In this document: positions 15,419 to 16,845 of the stretch, one piece after another
Numbering within the stretch: position 1 is the stretch's first letter
Layout of the letters: every line of letters begins with the position of its first letter
Source of the DNA: CAVPGH01 sp046726955
Lineage (GTDB): Bacteria; Acidobacteriota; Vicinamibacteria; Fen-336
Length of the DNA: 16,845 bases
Direction of reading: 5' to 3'
Assembly: GCA_046726955.1 (NCBI GenBank)
Contig: JBKPBQ010000608.1
Coordinates: forward strand, 1 to 16,845
Position numbers and translations under genes: made by a program
Notes under the pieces: model-generated
What the model was told of the DNA's origin: nothing
Database searches by the model: none
Seen by the model: only the letters and a program-made list of their open reading frames with translations

Positions 15419-15982
15419 CTAGTGCGCCGTTGCGGGGTATCCCAGCCGATCCCGGAGTCCCTTCAACCGGAACCCGAGGGCCACCAGCAGGGTGCCGAAG
15501 AGGATCGCGTACGTTCCGATGATCCAGACGACGGCCAGAGCCCCCGTGCCCGGCTGGGCCACGAGCAGCAGTCCGAACAGCACGGACGCCAGGCCGGCCA
15601 GGCCCAGCCAGACCTCTCCCTCGATCTCCTTTCGGAGCCGTATCGCCGCCGCGATCTCGAAGACGCCGGTGACGATGGCCCAGGCGGCGATCATGTAGAG
15701 CAGCACGAGAGCGGTGATGCCGGGGTACATGACGGCCGCCGCTGCTGCTCCGAGACCGACCAACCCCTCGAGCGCCAGGACCCACCACGGTTGGCCGCTC
15801 GCTCCCGAAAACGCGCTGACGAGCGCGAGGACGCCGTCAATGAAGGCGTAGGCACCCCAGAGGAGCACGAGCGCGCCCAGGGTCACCCCGGGCCAGGTCC
15901 AGGCCAGCACTCCGAAGAGGATCGCGCAGACTCCCCGCAAGACGATCACCCACCAGTTCCTCGCCATGAGCCGCAACATCAT
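15419..15982 (-). CDS. hdeD: HdeD-family (DUF308) integral membrane protein
   Basis: This encodes 187 residues with six predicted membrane helices (about 13-30, 35-57, 66-85, 89-112, 125-143, 147-170). They form three similar helical pairs, each with a W/YPG-type turn (TWPGVT, YPGITA, QPGTGA). This is the HdeD/DUF308 pattern. In E. coli HdeD is linked to acid resistance at high cell density; the molecular function is unknown, so the symbol denotes family membership. GGAGG lies 5 nt before the ATG at 15982 (an ATGATG pair), which is preferred over the in-frame GTG at 15994. A sigma-54 promoter lies about 80 nt upstream, and the leader contains the palindrome TCCCGCGGGA (16004-16013). Confidence 0.9.
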   Translation of the reverse strand: MMLRLMARNWWVIVLRGVCAILFGVLAWTWPGVTLGALVLLWGAYAFIDGVLALVSAFSGASGQPWWVLALEGLVGLGAAAAAVMYPGITALVLLYMIAAWAIVTGVFEIAAAIRLRKEIEGEVWLGLAGLASVLFGLLLVAQPGTGALAVVWIIGTYAILFGTLLVALGFRLKGLRDRLGYPATAH

Positions 15983-16060
15983 GTCTTCCTCCACGACACT
16001 GCCTCCCGCGGGAACACGTCGACCATCGAACGGTCCGCGAGTTCATGGGTACGACATCTT

Positions 16061-16076
16061 TGCAAACGGAGTGCCG
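16061..16076 (-). promoter_or_regulatory. Sigma-54 promoter for the HdeD-family gene
   Basis: On the minus strand CGGCACTCCGTTTGCA carries GGCAC and TTGCA with exactly 10 nt between the invariant GG and GC, a full match to the core consensus apart from the first T. Transcription would start near 16050, giving a leader of about 68 nt to the ATG at 15982. Confidence 0.7.
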
Positions 16077-16095
16077 TCTCGGTGGGGAACGAGGG

Positions 16096-16124
16096 GACGG
16101 GCGAGCCTTGCCGGCCCGCCCGTC
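16096..16124 (-). terminator. Hairpin after the DUF2780 gene, candidate terminator
   Basis: GACGGGCG (16096-16103) and CGCCCGTC (16117-16124) are perfect 8-bp arms, and an inner GCC/GGC pairing extends the stem past one mismatch. It starts 15 nt after the DUF2780 stop in the transcription direction. No T-run follows, so it is not a classic intrinsic terminator. It also lies just upstream of the hdeD sigma-54 promoter and could be an activator site. Confidence 0.4.
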
Positions 16125-16139
16125 GGCGACGGCAGCGGC

Positions 16140-16670
16140 CTACTTGAAAGCGCTGGTGAGCAGCGATGCGACCTCGGCGCCGCCCTTCGTCTGAACGGCC
16201 TTGATGAGGCTGGGCGCGAGCTTCGCGATCGTGTCCGGCTTCAGCCCGAGCTTCATGAGCGGGCCGGCGACCGTGGCGACCGAACCGAGCCCGGCGCCTC
16301 CCGCGGCGCCAGTCAACATGTCGGCCGCCGACGACTTCGCGTCGGCGACGGGAGCCGCCTTGAGCAGTCCCTCCATGTTCGGCACGGCGCTCGCGACCTT
16401 GGCGAAGTCCTCGGGGCTCAGCTTGGTCTTGGCCAGGCCGAAGAGCGTGCCTGCGGCCCCCTGGGCCTGCCACGGCGTGAGGGACAGGTCCTTGGCCACG
16501 GCGCCCACGATCTCGGGGCTCGCGGTCTGCTCGACGGTGGTGGGCTGGGCCGGTGTCTGTGCGCTCACGGCGGGAGGCGCTGCGGGCGGGTTCTGCGACG
16601 ACGGCGGCTGTGACTGCTGAGCGTAGACGAACGTCACGGGAACGACGAGAAGCAGAGCTAGCGTGCGCAT
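16140..16670 (-). CDS. Secreted DUF2780 (VcgC/VcgE-like) protein
   Basis: This encodes 176 residues. MRTLALLLVVPVTFVYA is a signal peptide with cleavage after residue 17, followed by a Gln/Pro/Ala-rich linker (18-50). From about 51 to 176 it matches DUF2780: LSLTPWQAQGAAGTLFGLAKTKLSPEDFAKVASAVP, then GLLKAAP, a Gly/Ala-rich turn, and a helical C-terminus (GLKPDTIAKLAPSLIKAVQTKGG). The function of the family is unknown; a periplasmic helical protein is expected. The ATG at 16670 has AGGAGGG upstream, but that Shine-Dalgarno lies within a perfect palindrome abutting the start codon. No sigma-54 element is visible upstream, unlike its two downstream neighbours. Confidence 0.85.
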   Translation of the reverse strand: MRTLALLLVVPVTFVYAQQSQPPSSQNPPAAPPAVSAQTPAQPTTVEQTASPEIVGAVAKDLSLTPWQAQGAAGTLFGLAKTKLSPEDFAKVASAVPNMEGLLKAAPVADAKSSAADMLTGAAGGAGLGSVATVAGPLMKLGLKPDTIAKLAPSLIKAVQTKGGAEVASLLTSAFK

Positions 16671-16684
16671 GGAGGGTACCCTCC
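16671..16684 (-). promoter_or_regulatory. 14-bp perfect palindrome enclosing the DUF2780 ribosome-binding site
   Basis: GGAGGGTACCCTCC is its own reverse complement and directly abuts the ATG. In the mRNA the AGGAGGG Shine-Dalgarno can pair with CCCTCC just before the start codon. This would hide the ribosome-binding site, or the DNA could be an operator. Confidence 0.6.
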
Positions 16685-16710
16685 TGTTCGATCGACCTGG
16701 GCTTCCTCGG

Positions 16711-16823
16711 CCCGATACGGGGCAAGCCTCGCGCGGACACGACGCCCCCCCGACGAACGGTCCTCGATTGTTCCAGCGTGCACTACTGTTGCAAATTGGC
16801 CTTTGGTCCCATACGGGGGAAGC
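16711..16823. repeat. Imperfect 16-bp direct repeat at the right edge
   Basis: CCCGATACGGGGCAAGC (16711-16727) and CCCATACGGGGGAAGC (16808-16823) match except for one inserted G and one C/G change, 97 bp apart. They lie in the gene-free stretch upstream of the DUF2780 gene. Confidence 0.5.
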
Positions 16824-16845
16824 AGGACCGCGCGTGGGACCAAGG
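16801..16845. repeat. Inverted repeat at the right end of the window
   Basis: TTGGTCCC (16803-16810) and GGGACCAA (16836-16843) are perfect 8-bp arms around 25 nt, extended by a T-G and a C-G pair to the last base. The element may continue past the window. Between 16685 and 16845 I see no gene. Confidence 0.45.

Noticed and set aside
15983..15994. GTG at 15994 as the start of the HdeD-family gene
   Set aside because: The GTG overlaps the GGAGG that serves the ATG at 15982, and it would add only four residues that are not needed for the first membrane helix.
15215..16147. A 310-codon plus-strand frame opposite hdeD
   Set aside because: It has Gln/Glu/His-rich low-complexity translation and no ribosome-binding site, and the HdeD helices on the other strand are unmistakable.
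16748..16797. A sigma-70 promoter for the DUF2780 gene (TTGCAA ... AACAAT, minus strand)
   Set aside because: The -10 matches only 4 of 6 bases and the spacer is 16 nt; too weak to list as a feature.

Overview
The window is dense, very GC-rich bacterial DNA with short intergenic gaps, ATGA/GTGA start-stop overlaps and several GTG starts. The gene set is a MoxR/DUF58/VWA operon, a DUF6596-type ECF sigma factor with a YCII partner, a large secreted M14 peptidase, sigma-54-type promoters and a tiny protein ending in a PEP-CTERM-like anchor. This suggests a free-living Gram-negative, perhaps Acidobacteriota or a similar soil or sediment lineage. The lineage is an inference with low confidence, because no rRNA or other phylogenetic marker is present. 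I see no tRNA, rRNA, CRISPR array, transposase or phage gene.

Region 1 (1-6348, minus strand) is one tightly packed operon. In transcription order it encodes a secreted HAD phosphatase, a MoxR AAA+ ATPase, a small lipoprotein, a DUF58 protein, a DUF4381 membrane protein, a BatA-like VWA protein, and a BatB-like VWA protein fused to TPRs that runs off the left edge. Gaps are 7 nt or less, and three junctions are 4-nt overlaps. This is the MoxR-Bat envelope-associated chaperone/stress module with two unusual additions, the phosphatase and the lipoprotein. Region 2 (6349-10323, plus strand) starts at a divergent control region with a near-perfect sigma-54 promoter. It holds an inorganic pyrophosphatase translationally coupled to a CHAD (polyphosphate-binding) protein. 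A strong hairpin and a membrane-bound hybrid histidine kinase follow.

Region 3 (10324-12144) holds a YCII-domain protein (plus strand) and an ECF sigma factor with a C-terminal DUF6596/TPR-like extension (minus strand). They are convergent and their reading frames overlap by 122 bp. Region 4 (12145-14934, plus strand) is a 929-residue secreted M14 zinc carboxypeptidase-like protein whose start looks leaderless. Region 5 (14935-16845, minus strand) holds a 65-residue signal-peptide/anchor protein, an HdeD-type membrane protein and a secreted DUF2780 protein. The first two have sigma-54-type promoters. The DUF2780 start codon abuts a 14-bp perfect palindrome that contains its Shine-Dalgarno. 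The right edge carries repeats but no gene.

The most notable signal is three sigma-54 -24/-12 elements. Each has exact GG-N10-GC spacing and sits in the right orientation 41-94 nt upstream of a start codon (pyrophosphatase-CHAD, PEP-CTERM-like mini-protein, HdeD). They may form a small local RpoN regulon linking polyphosphate/pyrophosphate metabolism, envelope stress and a surface-sorting system.
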